64,000 nucleotides of DNA, from assembly GCF_009799925.1 (NCBI RefSeq), contig NZ_WELK01000002.1:186001-250000 (forward strand). Reading direction: 5' to 3'. The notes below the pieces were generated by a model that worked only from the letters and a program-made list of their open reading frames with translations, did not search any database and was not told the DNA's origin. The position numbers and the translations under genes were made by a program. The DNA is from Pseudomonas sp. R-28-1W-6. Its GTDB lineage: Bacteria > Pseudomonadota > Gammaproteobacteria > Pseudomonadales > Pseudomonadaceae. Below, piece after piece: positions 1 through 9,998 of this stretch. The first letter of the stretch is position 1. Every line of letters begins with the position of its first letter.

Positions 1-220
1 AAAAGCCGATTTCGTTGAGATAGAGCTGAGTGGCGTCGAGCGCCCGGGTGTAATCGATGTACTTGTGCTGCTTGAGACCAGTGGTCGAGTTTCTGGATTT
101 GGCGCTGGAGATGGGGAGCTCGGAATCCTCGCTTAACACATCGTCCAGGACGAGACCGGGCTCCATGAGCAGCACGTCATCGTCGACGTCAAACTCCGGC
201 GCTTCTTTATTGAGTGCCAT
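1..220 (-). CDS. rpoS: RNA polymerase sigma factor RpoS, N-terminal part (runs off the window)
   Basis: Only the first 73 codons are present; the gene continues beyond base 1. The start is the ATG at 220-218, preceded by AAAGGA about 8 bases upstream. The acidic N-terminus (MALNKEAPEFDVDDDVLL) and the segment KYIDYTRALDATQLYLNEIGF-like at residues 53-73, which opens sigma region 1.2, match pseudomonad RpoS. RpoS is the stationary-phase and general-stress sigma factor. It lies directly downstream of nlpD in the same orientation. In E. coli and pseudomonads the main rpoS promoter lies within or near nlpD, so the 198 bp gap plus the 3' part of nlpD probably carries regulatory signals; this is inference from the family. 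The identification is secure despite truncation by the window edge. Confidence 0.96.
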   Translation of the reverse strand, partial: MALNKEAPEFDVDDDVLLMEPGLVLDDVLSEDSELPISSAKSRNSTTGLKQHKYIDYTRALDATQLYLNEIGF

Positions 221-418
221 TGTTGTTGTCCTTTGCTGAGTTCGACAACAAGCCCTGGCGGCGCCCAGTCCGTTTCGCATCAGGGAGATCGGCCCCCCAA
301 GCCTGTCGCAAGACAAACCTGTCGCCGCTCACTTCACACCCAATGGAAAGACGATCAAATCCCTGGCAACACCCGAGCCCGTTCCTCCCACGTCAGTGGA
401 ACAGGCTTGGTAGCAAGG

Positions 419-1297
419 TCAGCGACGAGGCAGATATTGCAGGGGGTCTACGGGCTTACCCTGACGGCGAATCTCGAAATGGAGTTTCACCCGGTCGGCT
501 CCCGTGGAGCCCATCTCGGCGATATTCTGTCCGACCTTGACCTGCTGCCCCTCCCGCACCAGTAGCCTACGGTTATGTCCGTAAGCACTTACGTAGGTAT
601 CGCTGTGCTTGATGATCACCAGTTCGCCGTAGCCCCGTAAACCACTTCCGGCGTACACAACGGAACCATCAGACGCAGCCAAAACAGGCTGGCCCAATTC
701 CCCTGCGATATCAATTCCTTTATTCAAACTGCCGTTTGAGGAGAATTTGCCGATCAGCACACCGTTGGTCGGCCAGGCCCAGCCCTTGGCCGAACGGGCA
801 ACCGGCTCGACTTTGCCGGGCGCTGCCGTAACCGCCAGCGGAGGCTTGCCGGCCGTCACCGGCTGGGATGGCGTAGCGGCTGTCGCCGGTTGCGCCGGGC
901 GATTGACCGGCCGCGTCGTGACCGGTACGGCCACGGCCGGCTGGCTCGCCTGGGCCACGCTCGCCGCGCTGGCGCCGGGCAGATCGAAGCGGATGATCTG
1001 CCCCGGCCGGATCACGAACGGCGCCGCGATGTTGTTGCGCGCGGCCAGCGCCTTCCAATCCCAGCCGAAGCGGAAGGCGATGGAATACAGGGTATCGCCG
1101 CGCTGCACGATGTATTGCCCGCCGCGAGCCTGGGGACGCTGCTGCGCCTGGCCGCTCGCGCCATGATTGCGATCGACCACCTGCACCTGCGTCGACTTGG
1201 AGCTGGCACAACCGGTCAGTACGGCGGCGAAAACCAGGGCGCCCACACCGGGCAAGCCGATCAGACGATTTCGCTGCTGTTTGGTTGTGAGTCTCAC
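419..1297 (-). CDS. nlpD: NlpD-type lipoprotein, LysM plus degenerate LytM (M23) domain
   Basis: The 292 aa product starts at a GTG (1297-1295) with AGGGG upstream. A signal peptide ends in the lipobox LTGC (Cys30), and Ala at +2 predicts outer-membrane sorting. A LysM peptidoglycan-binding domain follows (about residues 62-106), then an Ala/Pro/Thr-rich linker, then a LytM/M23 domain (about 170-290). The first zinc-ligand His of active M23 peptidases is replaced (NKGIDIAG instead of H-x-x-x-D) and the final HxH reads LHFE, as in E. coli NlpD. The domain is therefore probably not a peptidase but an activator of an N-acetylmuramoyl-L-alanine amidase during daughter-cell separation (family knowledge). 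The order surE-pcm-nlpD-rpoS is the classical pseudomonad arrangement. Confidence 0.93.
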   Translation of the reverse strand: MRLTTKQQRNRLIGLPGVGALVFAAVLTGCASSKSTQVQVVDRNHGASGQAQQRPQARGGQYIVQRGDTLYSIAFRFGWDWKALAARNNIAAPFVIRPGQIIRFDLPGASAASVAQASQPAVAVPVTTRPVNRPAQPATAATPSQPVTAGKPPLAVTAAPGKVEPVARSAKGWAWPTNGVLIGKFSSNGSLNKGIDIAGELGQPVLAASDGSVVYAGSGLRGYGELVIIKHSDTYVSAYGHNRRLLVREGQQVKVGQNIAEMGSTGADRVKLHFEIRRQGKPVDPLQYLPRR

Positions 1298-1469
1298 CCC
1301 GTGCCCCTATGCCGGTTTTTTCTTGGAAGTGTGGTTATTGTGCCGGAATTATTCGGCAGAACCAGCCAGGCAGAACCAGGCTGCCTGACGATTGTGCGAC
1401 GCAGTGTCTTGCCGGCCGGGACAGTGCCCTCGGCGAAACGGCAGATGGCAGGCTTGCCTGCCCGACGAA

Positions 1470-2144
1470 TCAGGCCACCGGGCCGTTGAGCAGCGGCACG
1501 AAACGCACCGCATCCAGCACATGCCGGGAGTAGCCGTCTTCTTCGCGGACGATCAGCAGCAGTTCCTGCACATCGCCGGCGCCGACCGGAATCACCAGGC
1601 GCCCGCCCAGGGCCAGCTGCTCGAGCAGCGCCTGCGGCACTTCGGCGGCGGCCGCGGTGACGATGATGCCGTTGTACGGGCCCAGGGCGTTCCAGCCCTC
1701 CCAGCCATCGCCCCAGCGGAACACCACGTTGCGCAGATTGAGCTCGGCCAGACGCTCCTTGGCCCGCTCCTGCAGGCCCTGGATGCGCTCGACCGAGAAC
1801 ACCCGCTCGACCAGTTGCGCTAGCACGGCGGTCTGGTAGCCGGAGCCGGTGCCGATCTCCAGCACCTTGTCCAGCGGCCCGGCCGCCAGCAACAACTCGG
1901 TCATGCGCCCGACCATGTACGGCTGGGAGATGGTCTGGTTGTGACCGATGGGCAGCGCGGTGTCCTCGTAGGCGCGGTGCGCCAGCGCCTCGTCGACGAA
2001 CAGATGGCGCGGCGTGCGGCGAATGACCTCCAGCACGCTCGGATTGGACAGGCCTTCCTCGTACAGGCGCTCGATCAGCCGCTCGCGGGTACGCTGCGAG
2101 GTCATGCCGATGCCGTGACGCTGCAGATGGTCCTGGCCGCGCAT
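1470..2144 (-). CDS. pcm: Protein-L-isoaspartate O-methyltransferase
   Basis: This SAM-dependent methyltransferase methylates L-isoaspartyl residues in age-damaged proteins and so starts their repair. The SAM-binding motif [10 protein letters not shown] and the HNQTISQPY substrate motif are both visible. I chose the ATG at 2144, giving 224 aa. It overlaps the surE stop as TGATG and has GGAGGG nine bases upstream, which indicates translational coupling. An internal in-frame ATG at 2105 ([10 protein letters not shown]) would give the 211 aa form annotated in some pseudomonads but has no obvious ribosome-binding site. The 172 bp between this gene and nlpD shows no further gene. Sequence and synteny make the assignment firm; only the start is debatable. 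Confidence 0.94.
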   Translation of the reverse strand: MRGQDHLQRHGIGMTSQRTRERLIERLYEEGLSNPSVLEVIRRTPRHLFVDEALAHRAYEDTALPIGHNQTISQPYMVGRMTELLLAAGPLDKVLEIGTGSGYQTAVLAQLVERVFSVERIQGLQERAKERLAELNLRNVVFRWGDGWEGWNALGPYNGIIVTAAAAEVPQALLEQLALGGRLVIPVGAGDVQELLLIVREEDGYSRHVLDAVRFVPLLNGPVA

Positions 2145-2893
2145 CAGAGCAGGCCCTCCAGCCAGCCTTCGAGGCTGGCAAAGGCATCGTTGAAGGTGCG
2201 GTCGAGCTGCAGCGGGGTGATCGACACGTAGCCCTGCATCACCGCATGGAAGTCGGTACCCGGGCCGCCGTCTTCGGCATCGCCGGAAATCGAGATCCAG
2301 TAGCCTTCCTTGCCACGCGGGTTGACCACCTTGACCGGTGCCGCCGCGCGGGCTCGATGGCCCAGGCGGGTCAGCTGGATGCCGCGGATGCGCTCCAGCG
2401 GCAGGTTGGGCACGTTGACGTTGAGCACGCTGCGCGGCGGCAGGTCGAGCTGCTCCTGGGCCTCGATCAGCTTGCGGGCGAAATAGGCGGCGGTCGGCAG
2501 GTTCTCGGTCTGCCGCGACAACAGCGAGAAGGCGAATGCCGGGCGGTTGAGGAAGCGCCCCTCCAGGGCCGCGGCCACGGTGCCGGAATACAGCACGTCG
2601 TCGCCCAGATTGGCGCCCAGGTTGATCCCCGACACCACCATCTCCGGCACCTGATCGAACAGGCCGTTGAGGCCCAGGTGCACGCAGTCGGTCGGCGTGC
2701 CGTTGAGGCTGATATAGCCGTTGGGCAGGCGCGTCGGGTGCAACGGGCGGTCGAGGGTCAGCGAGCTGCTGGCGCCGCTCTTGTCCTCGGCCGGGGCGAC
2801 GATCACGCACTCGGCATAGTCAGCCAGCGCGCCATGCAGCGCGGCGATGCCGGGTGCCATCACCCCGTCGTCGTTGGAAATCAGAATTCGCAT
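2144..2893 (-). CDS. surE: 5'/3'-nucleotidase (survival protein) SurE
   Basis: The product is 249 aa, the usual SurE length. The metal-binding NDDG motif is at residues 7-10, and the conserved segment [18 protein letters not shown], which holds a further metal-ligand Asn, is intact. SurE dephosphorylates nucleoside 5'- and 3'-monophosphates and short polyphosphate, and is linked to stationary-phase survival in E. coli (family knowledge). The gene starts 13 bases inside the 3' end of truD and its stop overlaps the pcm start, so truD, surE and pcm are probably one translationally coupled transcript. No truncation or unusual residue is seen. Confidence 0.96.
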   Translation of the reverse strand: MRILISNDDGVMAPGIAALHGALADYAECVIVAPAEDKSGASSSLTLDRPLHPTRLPNGYISLNGTPTDCVHLGLNGLFDQVPEMVVSGINLGANLGDDVLYSGTVAAALEGRFLNRPAFAFSLLSRQTENLPTAAYFARKLIEAQEQLDLPPRSVLNVNVPNLPLERIRGIQLTRLGHRARAAAPVKVVNPRGKEGYWISISGDAEDGGPGTDFHAVMQGYVSITPLQLDRTFNDAFASLEGWLEGLL

Positions 2894-3939
2894 GGATTAT
2901 CCGTCTGCCCTGCCGGCAGTAGATCGACCAGTTCGCGCACCACCATGGTGGCGAAGCATCCGGCCGGCAGGACGAAGTGCAGTTGCAGAATGTCAGGCTC
3001 CGGATAATGCCACGACAAACCGCCGATGGGGAGGCGCAGGATACGCCGTTCGTGCGCCATGCCCGCTTCGACCAGCCAGTCCACCAGGCCCTGCTCGCTC
3101 GCCGCCATGCCCTGCTCCAGTTCGTGCGCCGCGCCGGCCGCGGGCGACGGCCCGTTGCCCCACAGCGGGCCGGTGGGATGCAGGTCGAGAATCGCCAGGC
3201 GCGGGTCCGTGCACTCGGCCTCGCCGGCCATGAAGAAGCTGCGGCTGTCGGTGAATGCCAGCAGATCGCCGACCGAAACCTGGTTCCAGCTGCCCGCGGC
3301 GACCCGCTCGGCCAGCACCCGGTTGAACAGGAAGCTGCGCGCCGCCGAGAGCAGCCGTGAGCGCAGGTTGCGCTGCTCGGGCAGCTCGTGGCGCTCGGCG
3401 TACTGGCGTGCCTCGAAGACGTTGCCGCCCTGAAAGCCGAAGCGCTGCAGGCCGTAATAGTTGGGCACGCCCTGGGTCTGGATCTGCCGCAGGCGTTGCT
3501 CCAGGGCGTCCTTGTCGCCGTCGAACTGGGTCAGGCGCAGGGTGAAACCGTTGGCCGAATGGGCGCCGCGTTGCAGTTTGCGCGAGTGCCGCGCAGTCTT
3601 GAGGATGCTCAGGCTATGGCCTTCGGCCGCGCTCAGGTCGGGATCGGCCTTGCCCGGCAGGTGCAGGCTGAACCACTGGCGGGTCAGCGCCTGGCGATCC
3701 TTCAGCCCGGCATAGCTGATATTTCGTTGCGACACGCCGGCGGCCCGCGCCAGGCGGCGCGCCGCCTCCTCGGTATTCAGCCCGCGCTTCTCCACCCACA
3801 GCCACAGGTGCTCGCCCTGGCCGGACAGCGGGATGTCGAGTACTTCATCGACCTGGAAGTCTTCCGCGGTGGCCTTCAGCACGGCACGCCCGCAGGCCTC
3901 GCCGTGGGCGCGCGGGCCGAGCAGCTGCAATTCGTTCAT
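2881..3939 (-). CDS. truD: tRNA pseudouridine(13) synthase TruD
   Basis: The 352 aa protein has the TruD signature [12 protein letters not shown] with the catalytic Asp at residue 81, and the motif [10 protein letters not shown]. TruD makes pseudouridine at position 13 of tRNA-Glu. The TRUD insertion domain occupies the middle of the protein. The start ATG (3939-3937) overlaps the ispF stop as ATGA, and the 3' end overlaps surE by 13 bases. Overlaps on both sides imply that expression is coupled along ispF-truD-surE-pcm. The length is normal and there are no anomalies. Confidence 0.96.
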   Translation of the reverse strand: MNELQLLGPRAHGEACGRAVLKATAEDFQVDEVLDIPLSGQGEHLWLWVEKRGLNTEEAARRLARAAGVSQRNISYAGLKDRQALTRQWFSLHLPGKADPDLSAAEGHSLSILKTARHSRKLQRGAHSANGFTLRLTQFDGDKDALEQRLRQIQTQGVPNYYGLQRFGFQGGNVFEARQYAERHELPEQRNLRSRLLSAARSFLFNRVLAERVAAGSWNQVSVGDLLAFTDSRSFFMAGEAECTDPRLAILDLHPTGPLWGNGPSPAAGAAHELEQGMAASEQGLVDWLVEAGMAHERRILRLPIGGLSWHYPEPDILQLHFVLPAGCFATMVVRELVDLLPAGQTDNPCEF

Positions 3940-4409
3940 GCTTTCACCAGCAGTGCCACGGCGTGTACCGCGATGCCTTCCTCGCGACCGGTGAAGCCGA
4001 GCTTCTCGGTGGTGGTGGCCTTGACGTTGACCTGATCCAGCTCGACCTGCAGGTCGGCGGCGATCAGCCCGCGCATGGTCTCGATATGCGGCGCCATCTT
4101 CGGCGCCTGGGCGACTATGGTGGCGTCGACGTTGCCGACCAGCCAGCCCTTGGCCTGGACCAGGCCGAGCACATGGCGCAGCAGCGCGCGGCTGTCGGCG
4201 CCCTTGAAGGTCGGGTCGGTATCCGGGAAGTGCTTGCCGATATCGCCCAGCGCCGCGGCGCCGAGCAGCGCATCGCTGAGCGCGTGCAGCAGCACGTCAC
4301 CATCGGAATGGGCCACCAGGCCGAACTTGTGGGGAATGCGCACGCCACCGAGAGTGATGAAATCGCCCTCGCCGAAGCGGTGCACGTCGTAACCATGGCC
4401 GATACGCAT
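3936..4409 (-). CDS. ispF: 2-C-methyl-D-erythritol 2,4-cyclodiphosphate synthase
   Basis: The 157 aa enzyme of the MEP isoprenoid pathway converts 4-diphosphocytidyl-methylerythritol 2-phosphate to MEcPP with release of CMP. The zinc ligands Asp8, His10 (GHGYDVH) and His42 are all in place, as is the HSDGD motif. It is the first gene of the overlapping ispF-truD-surE-pcm run. ispD, often adjacent in pseudomonads, is not next to it here. A rho-independent terminator for the upstream adhC-fghA unit lies immediately before the gene, so its promoter must sit in the short stretch that also contains the 4461-4514 repeat, or transcripts read through. Confidence 0.97.
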   Translation of the reverse strand: MRIGHGYDVHRFGEGDFITLGGVRIPHKFGLVAHSDGDVLLHALSDALLGAAALGDIGKHFPDTDPTFKGADSRALLRHVLGLVQAKGWLVGNVDATIVAQAPKMAPHIETMRGLIAADLQVELDQVNVKATTTEKLGFTGREEGIAVHAVALLVKA

Positions 4410-4411
4410 AA

Positions 4412-4441
4412 AAGAAAAACGCCCTGCAGAAGTCAGGGCGT
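4412..4441 (-). terminator. Rho-independent terminator after fghA
   Basis: On the minus strand the stem ACGCCCTG / CAGGGCGT (4441-4434 and 4426-4419) with a 7-base loop is followed by TTTTCTTTT. It lies about 70 bases beyond the fghA stop and ends just before the ispF start, so it separates the formaldehyde genes from the ispF operon. Confidence 0.85.
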
Positions 4442-4460
4442 GATTCTAACCGGATTGCCC

Positions 4461-4514
4461 CGTAGCCCGGATGAAATCCGCGGAGCCAATTTCCCGGATT
4501 GCATCCGGGCTACG
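4461..4514. repeat. Short inverted repeat, family A copy 1
   Basis: The 54 bp element has perfect 13 bp outer arms, CGTAGCCCGGATG and CATCCGGGCTACG, and an inner pair of similar AATCCG segments. A second copy lies at 15917-15980. Read on the minus strand, its CGTAG end contains the TAG stop codon of fghA (4512-4510). It resembles the REP-like intergenic palindromes common in Pseudomonas. No transposase is nearby. Confidence 0.85.
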
Positions 4515-5358
4515 CGTCGAGCAGCGCCGCCGCATGATGACGCAGATGCTCATCGATGAAACTGACGATGAAGTAGTAGCTGTGGTCGTAGCCCGGTTGC
4601 AGACGCAGGGTCAGCGGATGGCCGGCGGCCTTGGCGGCGGCCTGCAGCGCCTCGGGCTTGAGCTGGTTGGCCAGGAAGTCATCGCGATCGCCCTGGTCGA
4701 CCAGGATCGGCAACTTCTCCCTGGCCTCGGCCAGCAAGGCACAGGCATCCCACTCGCGCCAGCGGCTGCGCTCCTCACCCAGGTAACGGCCCAGGGCCTT
4801 CTCGCCCCAGGGGCAGTTGCTCGGGTTGCTGATCGGCGCGAAGGCCGACAGCGAGCGGTAGCGCCCCGGATTGCGCAAGGCGCAGACCAGCGCGCCGTGG
4901 CCGCCCATGGAATGGCCGCTGATGCCACGCTTGTCCGACACCGGGAAGTTGGCCTCGATCAGCGCCGGCAACTCGTGCACCACGTAGTCGTGCATGCGGT
5001 AATGGCGCGCCCAGGGTTCCTGACTGGCGTTGACGTAGAAGCCGGCGCCGAGGCCGAAGTCCCAGGCACCGTCCGGGTCGCCCGGCACCTCGGCACCGCG
5101 CGGGCTGGTGTCCGGCGCGACTATGACCAGGCCCAGCTCGGCGGCGAGCTTCTGCGCGCCGGCCTTCTGCATGAAGTTCTCGTCGGTGCAGGTCAGGCCG
5201 CTCAGCCAGTACAGCACCGGCAGCCTGGCACCCTGCTCGGCCTGCGGCGGCAGGTAGACGGCGAAGACCATGTCGCAGTTCAGCGTGCTGGAGCGGTGGC
5301 GATAACGCTTGTGCCAGCCGCCACAGCTCTTGTTGCTGGAGACGATTTCGAGAGTCAT
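4510..5358 (-). CDS. fghA: S-formylglutathione hydrolase
   Basis: The 282 aa serine hydrolase cleaves S-formylglutathione to glutathione and formate, the second step of glutathione-dependent formaldehyde removal. The nucleophile Ser150 lies in GHSMGGHG, the oxyanion region [10 protein letters not shown] is present, and the C-terminal YDHSYYFI carries the catalytic His. Length matches the esterase D family. It lies 52 bases downstream of adhC, in the same direction, with a partial family C repeat in the gap. Its TAG stop codon is supplied by the end of the family A repeat at 4461-4514. The next feature downstream is a terminator, so adhC-fghA form a two-gene unit. Confidence 0.96.
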   Translation of the reverse strand: MTLEIVSSNKSCGGWHKRYRHRSSTLNCDMVFAVYLPPQAEQGARLPVLYWLSGLTCTDENFMQKAGAQKLAAELGLVIVAPDTSPRGAEVPGDPDGAWDFGLGAGFYVNASQEPWARHYRMHDYVVHELPALIEANFPVSDKRGISGHSMGGHGALVCALRNPGRYRSLSAFAPISNPSNCPWGEKALGRYLGEERSRWREWDACALLAEAREKLPILVDQGDRDDFLANQLKPEALQAAAKAAGHPLTLRLQPGYDHSYYFIVSFIDEHLRHHAAALLDA

Positions 5359-5370
5359 AGAGATGCCTCG

Positions 5371-5409
5371 CGTAGGGTGGAAAACCGCGCCGCGTTGTCC
5401 ACCCGACGG
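5371..5409. repeat. Short inverted repeat, family C, shortened copy
   Basis: This 39 bp stretch begins CGTAGGGTGG and ends CCACCCGACGG, so it has the same arms as the elements at 27491-27565 and 40813-40886 but lacks about half of the interior. It fills most of the adhC-fghA intergenic gap. In the transcript it would fold into a hairpin between the two cistrons. Confidence 0.7.
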
Positions 5410-5410
5410 A

Positions 5411-6607
<1,197 letters not shown>

Positions 6608-6636
6608 TTATTGCCAACCAGGGATAATCAACACCT

Positions 6637-7533
6637 ATGAACCGCTGGGAAGGCCTGGATGAATTCGTCGCGGTCGCCGAGTGCGGCCAGTTCAGCGCCG
6701 CCGCCGAGCGCCTGGGCCTGTCGTCCTCGCAGGTCAGTCGCCAGGTGGCCAAGCTGGAAGAGCGCCTGCAGACCCGCCTGTTCTACCGCAGCACGCGCAA
6801 GGTGGCGCTGACCGAGGCCGGGCAGACCTTTCTGCAGCATTGCCAACGCCTGCAGGACGCCCGCGAGGAAGCCCTGCGCGCAGTCGGCGACCTGGCCGGC
6901 GAGCCCAAGGGCCTGCTGCGCATGACCTGCGCGGTGGCCTATGGCGAGCGCTTCATCGTGCCGCTGGTCAACGACTTCATGCAGCGCCATCCGCAGCTGC
7001 GGGTGGAGATCGAGCTGAGCAACCAGACCCTCGACCTGCTGCACGGTGGCCTGGACCTGGCCATCCGCCTCGGCCGCCTGCAGGACTCGCGCATGCTGGC
7101 CACGCGCCTGGCGCCGCGGGTCATGCACCTGTGCGCGGCGCCGGCCTACCTGGAGCGCTACGGCCGGCCACACTCGCTGTCGGAGCTGGCGCGGCACAAC
7201 TGCCTGATCGGCAGCAGCGACAGCTGGAGCTTCCAGCAGGACGGTCGCGAGCTGGCGCAACGGGTGCAGGGCAACTGGCGCTGCAACAGCGGCGAGGCAG
7301 TGCTGGACGCCGCCCTGCGCGGCTTCGGCCTGTGCCAGTTGCCCGACTACTACGTGCAGGCGCACCTGCGCAGCGGCGCACTGGTCGACCTGCTGGCCCA
7401 GCACCGGCCACCACATACCGCGGTGTGGGCGCTGTATCCGCAGCAGCGGCATCTGTCGCCCAAGGTGCGCCAGCTGGTCGAGCTATTGAAGGAAGGGCTG
7501 GCGCAGCGGCCGGAGTATCAGCAACTGCCGTAG
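6637..7533 (+). CDS. gfnR: LysR-family transcriptional regulator, GfnR-like (formaldehyde response)
   Basis: The 298 aa protein has an N-terminal winged HTH (residues 1-60, with FSAAAERLGLSSSQVSRQVAKLE) and a C-terminal LysR effector domain. It is divergent from adhC-fghA, the arrangement of the P. aeruginosa regulator of glutathione-dependent formaldehyde neutralisation. The likely role is activation of adhC-fghA when formaldehyde, or glutathione adducts of it, build up. The symbol rests on synteny and family rather than experiment. The TAG stop codon lies inside the family B repeat that begins at 7529, so the last codons abut a mobile-looking repeat. Confidence 0.85.
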   Translation: MNRWEGLDEFVAVAECGQFSAAAERLGLSSSQVSRQVAKLEERLQTRLFYRSTRKVALTEAGQTFLQHCQRLQDAREEALRAVGDLAGEPKGLLRMTCAVAYGERFIVPLVNDFMQRHPQLRVEIELSNQTLDLLHGGLDLAIRLGRLQDSRMLATRLAPRVMHLCAAPAYLERYGRPHSLSELARHNCLIGSSDSWSFQQDGRELAQRVQGNWRCNSGEAVLDAALRGFGLCQLPDYYVQAHLRSGALVDLLAQHRPPHTAVWALYPQQRHLSPKVRQLVELLKEGLAQRPEYQQLP

Positions 7534-7592
7534 GCTGCGCCGTGCGCACCAGGACTATCTGCGGGCTTGCCGGTGCGCACGGCGCACCCTAC
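7529..7592. repeat. Short inverted repeat, family B copy 1
   Basis: The 64 bp palindrome has arms CGTAGGCTGCGCCGTGCGCA-like and TGCGCACGGCGCACCCTAC. Copies of identical length occur at 19213-19276 and 42234-42297. Arms are conserved between copies, while the central 20 or so bases are unrelated. The left end supplies the gfnR TAG stop. Confidence 0.85.
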
Positions 7593-7618
7593 ACAACAGC
7601 GGCGACCGGCTGCAGCAC

Positions 7619-8236
7619 TCACGCCGGCGTCAGGCACTCCGGCGCATCGAACTTGGGATCGTTGACCAGGTTGGCCAGTACCCGCTCGCGCAGCGGCGGG
7701 GTCGGAATCAGCAGCAGCGCCTGCAACTCGGCGGCCGGCGTATCGGCGGCCAGCCAGGCGCGCTGCTGCGCCTCGTCGAGGATCAGCGGGCGGCGCAGAT
7801 GGGCCGCCGCCTGGGTGACCATGGCCACGCTGAGGTACACCTGCCCACCAATCGGATAGGCCTCCCACACCGCGGCGAAGTGCATCAGGCTGCCCTCGGC
7901 GGTCAGCCAGAACGGGCGTTTGCGCAGTTCGCCGCGCCATTCGTAGAAGCCGTTGGCCGGCAGCAGGCAACGGCGCTTCTGGAAGGCTTCGCGAAACATC
8001 GGCTGCTCGGCGAGGGTTTCCGCGCGGGCATGGGACGGCGCCGTGTTCAGGTCCTTCAGCCAGGCCGGCGTCAGCCCCCAGCGCCCGCTGGCGGCCTGCA
8101 GCTCGCCATCGACCTGGCGCAGAAACAGCACCTGCGCGCCGGGCGCCAGGTTCCAGTGCGGCGCCTGGCCGGCGGGAAAACCGGGCAGCCCGGACAAACT
8201 GGGCGACCAACGGAACAGGGCGTAACGACCACTCAT
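7619..8236 (-). CDS. SRAP (HMCES/YedK) domain protein lacking Cys2
   Basis: The 205 aa protein covers the whole SRAP fold. In this family the mature N-terminal Cys2 forms a covalent thiazolidine link with abasic sites in single-stranded DNA and shields them. Recognisable motifs are the N-terminal SGRYALF, ARAETLAEQPMFR, ANGFYEW with Glu99, and HLRRPLIL with His146. Residue 2 is Ser (AGT codon at 8233-8231) instead of the near-invariant Cys, and the family Asn of NARAET is His69. Glu99 and His146 are kept. The protein may therefore not crosslink in the usual way. It is the third gene of a minus-strand run with the CPXCG and DUF2007 genes upstream. Confidence 0.88.
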   Translation of the reverse strand: MSGRYALFRWSPSLSGLPGFPAGQAPHWNLAPGAQVLFLRQVDGELQAASGRWGLTPAWLKDLNTAPSHARAETLAEQPMFREAFQKRRCLLPANGFYEWRGELRKRPFWLTAEGSLMHFAAVWEAYPIGGQVYLSVAMVTQAAAHLRRPLILDEAQQRAWLAADTPAAELQALLLIPTPPLRERVLANLVNDPKFDAPECLTPA

Positions 8237-8281
8237 GCAGCGGGGCTCATCGATTAAGGGAACGGGGGCCGGCCAGCGCGG

Positions 8282-8542
8282 CTAGCACAGCAGGGTACCG
8301 GGATGCTGCTCCGGCTCATCGCCGGGCAGGGGCGCGGCGGCATTGTACGCATCGATCAGCCGGCGTGCGTGCTCGGCATCCCGGTCTTCCACCAGCAGGC
8401 CGAGCAGGCCCAGCGCCGGCAGCTCGCCGATCGCCCCGAGCAGATGCTGCCCGGCCAGGTGGGCCGCCACGCCTTCGCTGGCGAGCATGCCCAGGAGCAT
8501 TTCGCCTTCCAGCAGGTCGAGCGGTTCATAGATGCGCTGCAT
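8282..8542 (-). CDS. DUF2007-type putative signal-transducing protein
   Basis: The 86 aa protein reads MQRIYEPLDLLEGEMLLGML and onward, with the GIxAHLAGQHLLGAIGELPA-type core of the DUF2007 family (a small ferredoxin-like fold with a possible ligand-binding role). No biochemical function is established. I placed the start at the ATG at 8542-8540, which overlaps the stop of the upstream cysteine-rich gene as TGATG; a longer in-frame extension upstream only reads through that gene. The two genes should be translationally coupled. The SRAP gene follows after a 45 bp gap. Confidence 0.85.
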   Translation of the reverse strand: MQRIYEPLDLLEGEMLLGMLASEGVAAHLAGQHLLGAIGELPALGLLGLLVEDRDAEHARRLIDAYNAAAPLPGDEPEQHPGTLLC

Positions 8543-8724
8543 CAGTCGTTCTCCGTACGCACGTGCAGGGTCCAGTCCTGGCCATCGGTGCGCAGGTCGA
8601 AGACGATCGGCCGGCAGCACACCGGACAGTCCTCGACGTACTCCTGATCGCCGGCGGACAGGTCGAGCACGGCCTCCACCTCTTCGCCGCAATACGGACA
8701 TTGATAGCACTGTGCTTCCAGCAT
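8542..8724 (-). CDS. CPXCG motif-containing cysteine-rich small protein
   Basis: The 60 aa protein has two zinc-knuckle pairs, CPYCG (residues 9-13) and CPVCC (residues 33-37), the layout of the CPXCG family, plus one further Cys near the N-terminus. It probably binds one zinc ion. No function is known. The start is the ATG at 8724-8722, with GGAGG five bases upstream; an in-frame ATG at 8736 has no such site. It is the first gene of the CPXCG-DUF2007-SRAP run and is divergent from the acyltransferase gene across 95 bp. Confidence 0.88.
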   Translation of the reverse strand: MLEAQCYQCPYCGEEVEAVLDLSAGDQEYVEDCPVCCRPIVFDLRTDGQDWTLHVRTEND

Positions 8725-8819
8725 CACGACCTCCACTGTGACTTGCGGTTACAATCACCGGTCTACTGCACAGCCTTTGCCGGGCCAGAACGCCATTCCC
8801 GCTCCTGAACAACGAGAAC

Positions 8820-9986
8820 ATGATGGGCGAATTCGATTCCATCCGACCCTACGCCGACCACGAAGTCCCCGCCGTACTGGCCCGCCTGCTGGCCGACCCG
8901 ACCTTCCTCGGCATGCTCACGCGCTTTCGCTTCCCGCGCCTGGCCGGTCCGCTGGGCTGGCTGCTTAAACCTCTTATAGCCCATCGCCTGCACAAACAGC
9001 TGGCCGATGTGCATTCGGTGGAAGCGCTGCAGGTGAAAATCGAGTCCTACGTCGATCGCACCATCGAGCATGCCACCGACGGCGTGACCTACTCCGGGAT
9101 CGAACAGCTCAAGCCGGGCAGCGCCTACCTGTTCCTCGCCAACCACCGCGACATCGTCATGGACCCGGCCTTCGTCAACTACGCCGCCTTCCATGCCGGC
9201 CTGCCGACGCCGCGCATCGCCATCGGCGACAACCTGCTGCAGCGCCCCTTCGTCAGCGACCTGATGCGCCTGAACAAGAGCTTCATCGTGCACCGCTCGC
9301 TGACCGGCCGCCGCGAGAAGCTGGCGGCCTTCCAGCTGCTGTCGGCCTACATCAACCACTCGATCCGCGTCGATGGCCAGTCGGTGTGGATCGCCCAGGC
9401 CGAGGGCCGCGCCAAGGACGGTGACGACCGCACCGACCCGGCGATCCTCAAGATGTTCCACATGAGCCGCAAGGACGAGCCGTTTGCCGAGGTGCTGGCC
9501 TCGCTCAACCTGATCCCGGTATCGATCAGCTACGAGTACGACCCCTGCGACCAGGCCAAGGCCCGCGAGCTGTCGATCCGCGCCGCTACGGGCTGCTACG
9601 AGAAGGCCCCGGGCGAGGACGACGCCAGCATCGCCCTGGGCATCACCGGCTACAAAGGCCGTGTGCACATCCACTTCGGCGCCCCGGTGACCAGCGGTTT
9701 CGAGGATGCCAAGCAGCTCGCCAGCCTGATGGACCAGCAGATCCTCGGCGGCTATCGCCTGTTCCCGGCGCACTACCTGGCCTACGCCCAGTGGAGCGAG
9801 CGCGACCCGGCCCTGGCCGTGCCCGCCGCCGAACAGCTGTTCCCCGCCGCCGAACTGGCCAAGGCCAGCAACGAGTGGCAACGCCGCCTGGACGCCTGCC
9901 CGGCCGAGCAGCGCCCGTGGCTGATCCAGCAGTACGCCACCCCGGTGCGCAACCAGTACCGGATCAAGGCCGGGCTACCGCTGTAA
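8820..9986 (+). CDS. PlsC-like 1-acyl-sn-glycerol-3-phosphate acyltransferase family protein
   Basis: The 388 aa protein has the acyltransferase block I motif NHRDIVMD (HX4D, residues 108-115) and a later block with the sequence QAEGRAKDGDDRTDP. It resembles the long PlsC-type acyltransferases of unknown substrate found in pseudomonads rather than the housekeeping 240-260 aa PlsC. It may acylate glycerophospholipid or another hydroxyl acceptor at the membrane face. Tandem ATGs at 8820 and 8823 leave the exact start open. A strong bidirectional terminator follows the stop directly, so it appears to be monocistronic. Confidence 0.85.
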   Translation: MMGEFDSIRPYADHEVPAVLARLLADPTFLGMLTRFRFPRLAGPLGWLLKPLIAHRLHKQLADVHSVEALQVKIESYVDRTIEHATDGVTYSGIEQLKPGSAYLFLANHRDIVMDPAFVNYAAFHAGLPTPRIAIGDNLLQRPFVSDLMRLNKSFIVHRSLTGRREKLAAFQLLSAYINHSIRVDGQSVWIAQAEGRAKDGDDRTDPAILKMFHMSRKDEPFAEVLASLNLIPVSISYEYDPCDQAKARELSIRAATGCYEKAPGEDDASIALGITGYKGRVHIHFGAPVTSGFEDAKQLASLMDQQILGGYRLFPAHYLAYAQWSERDPALAVPAAEQLFPAAELAKASNEWQRRLDACPAEQRPWLIQQYATPVRNQYRIKAGLPL

Positions 9987-9998
9987 CCGAGCGCCCAA

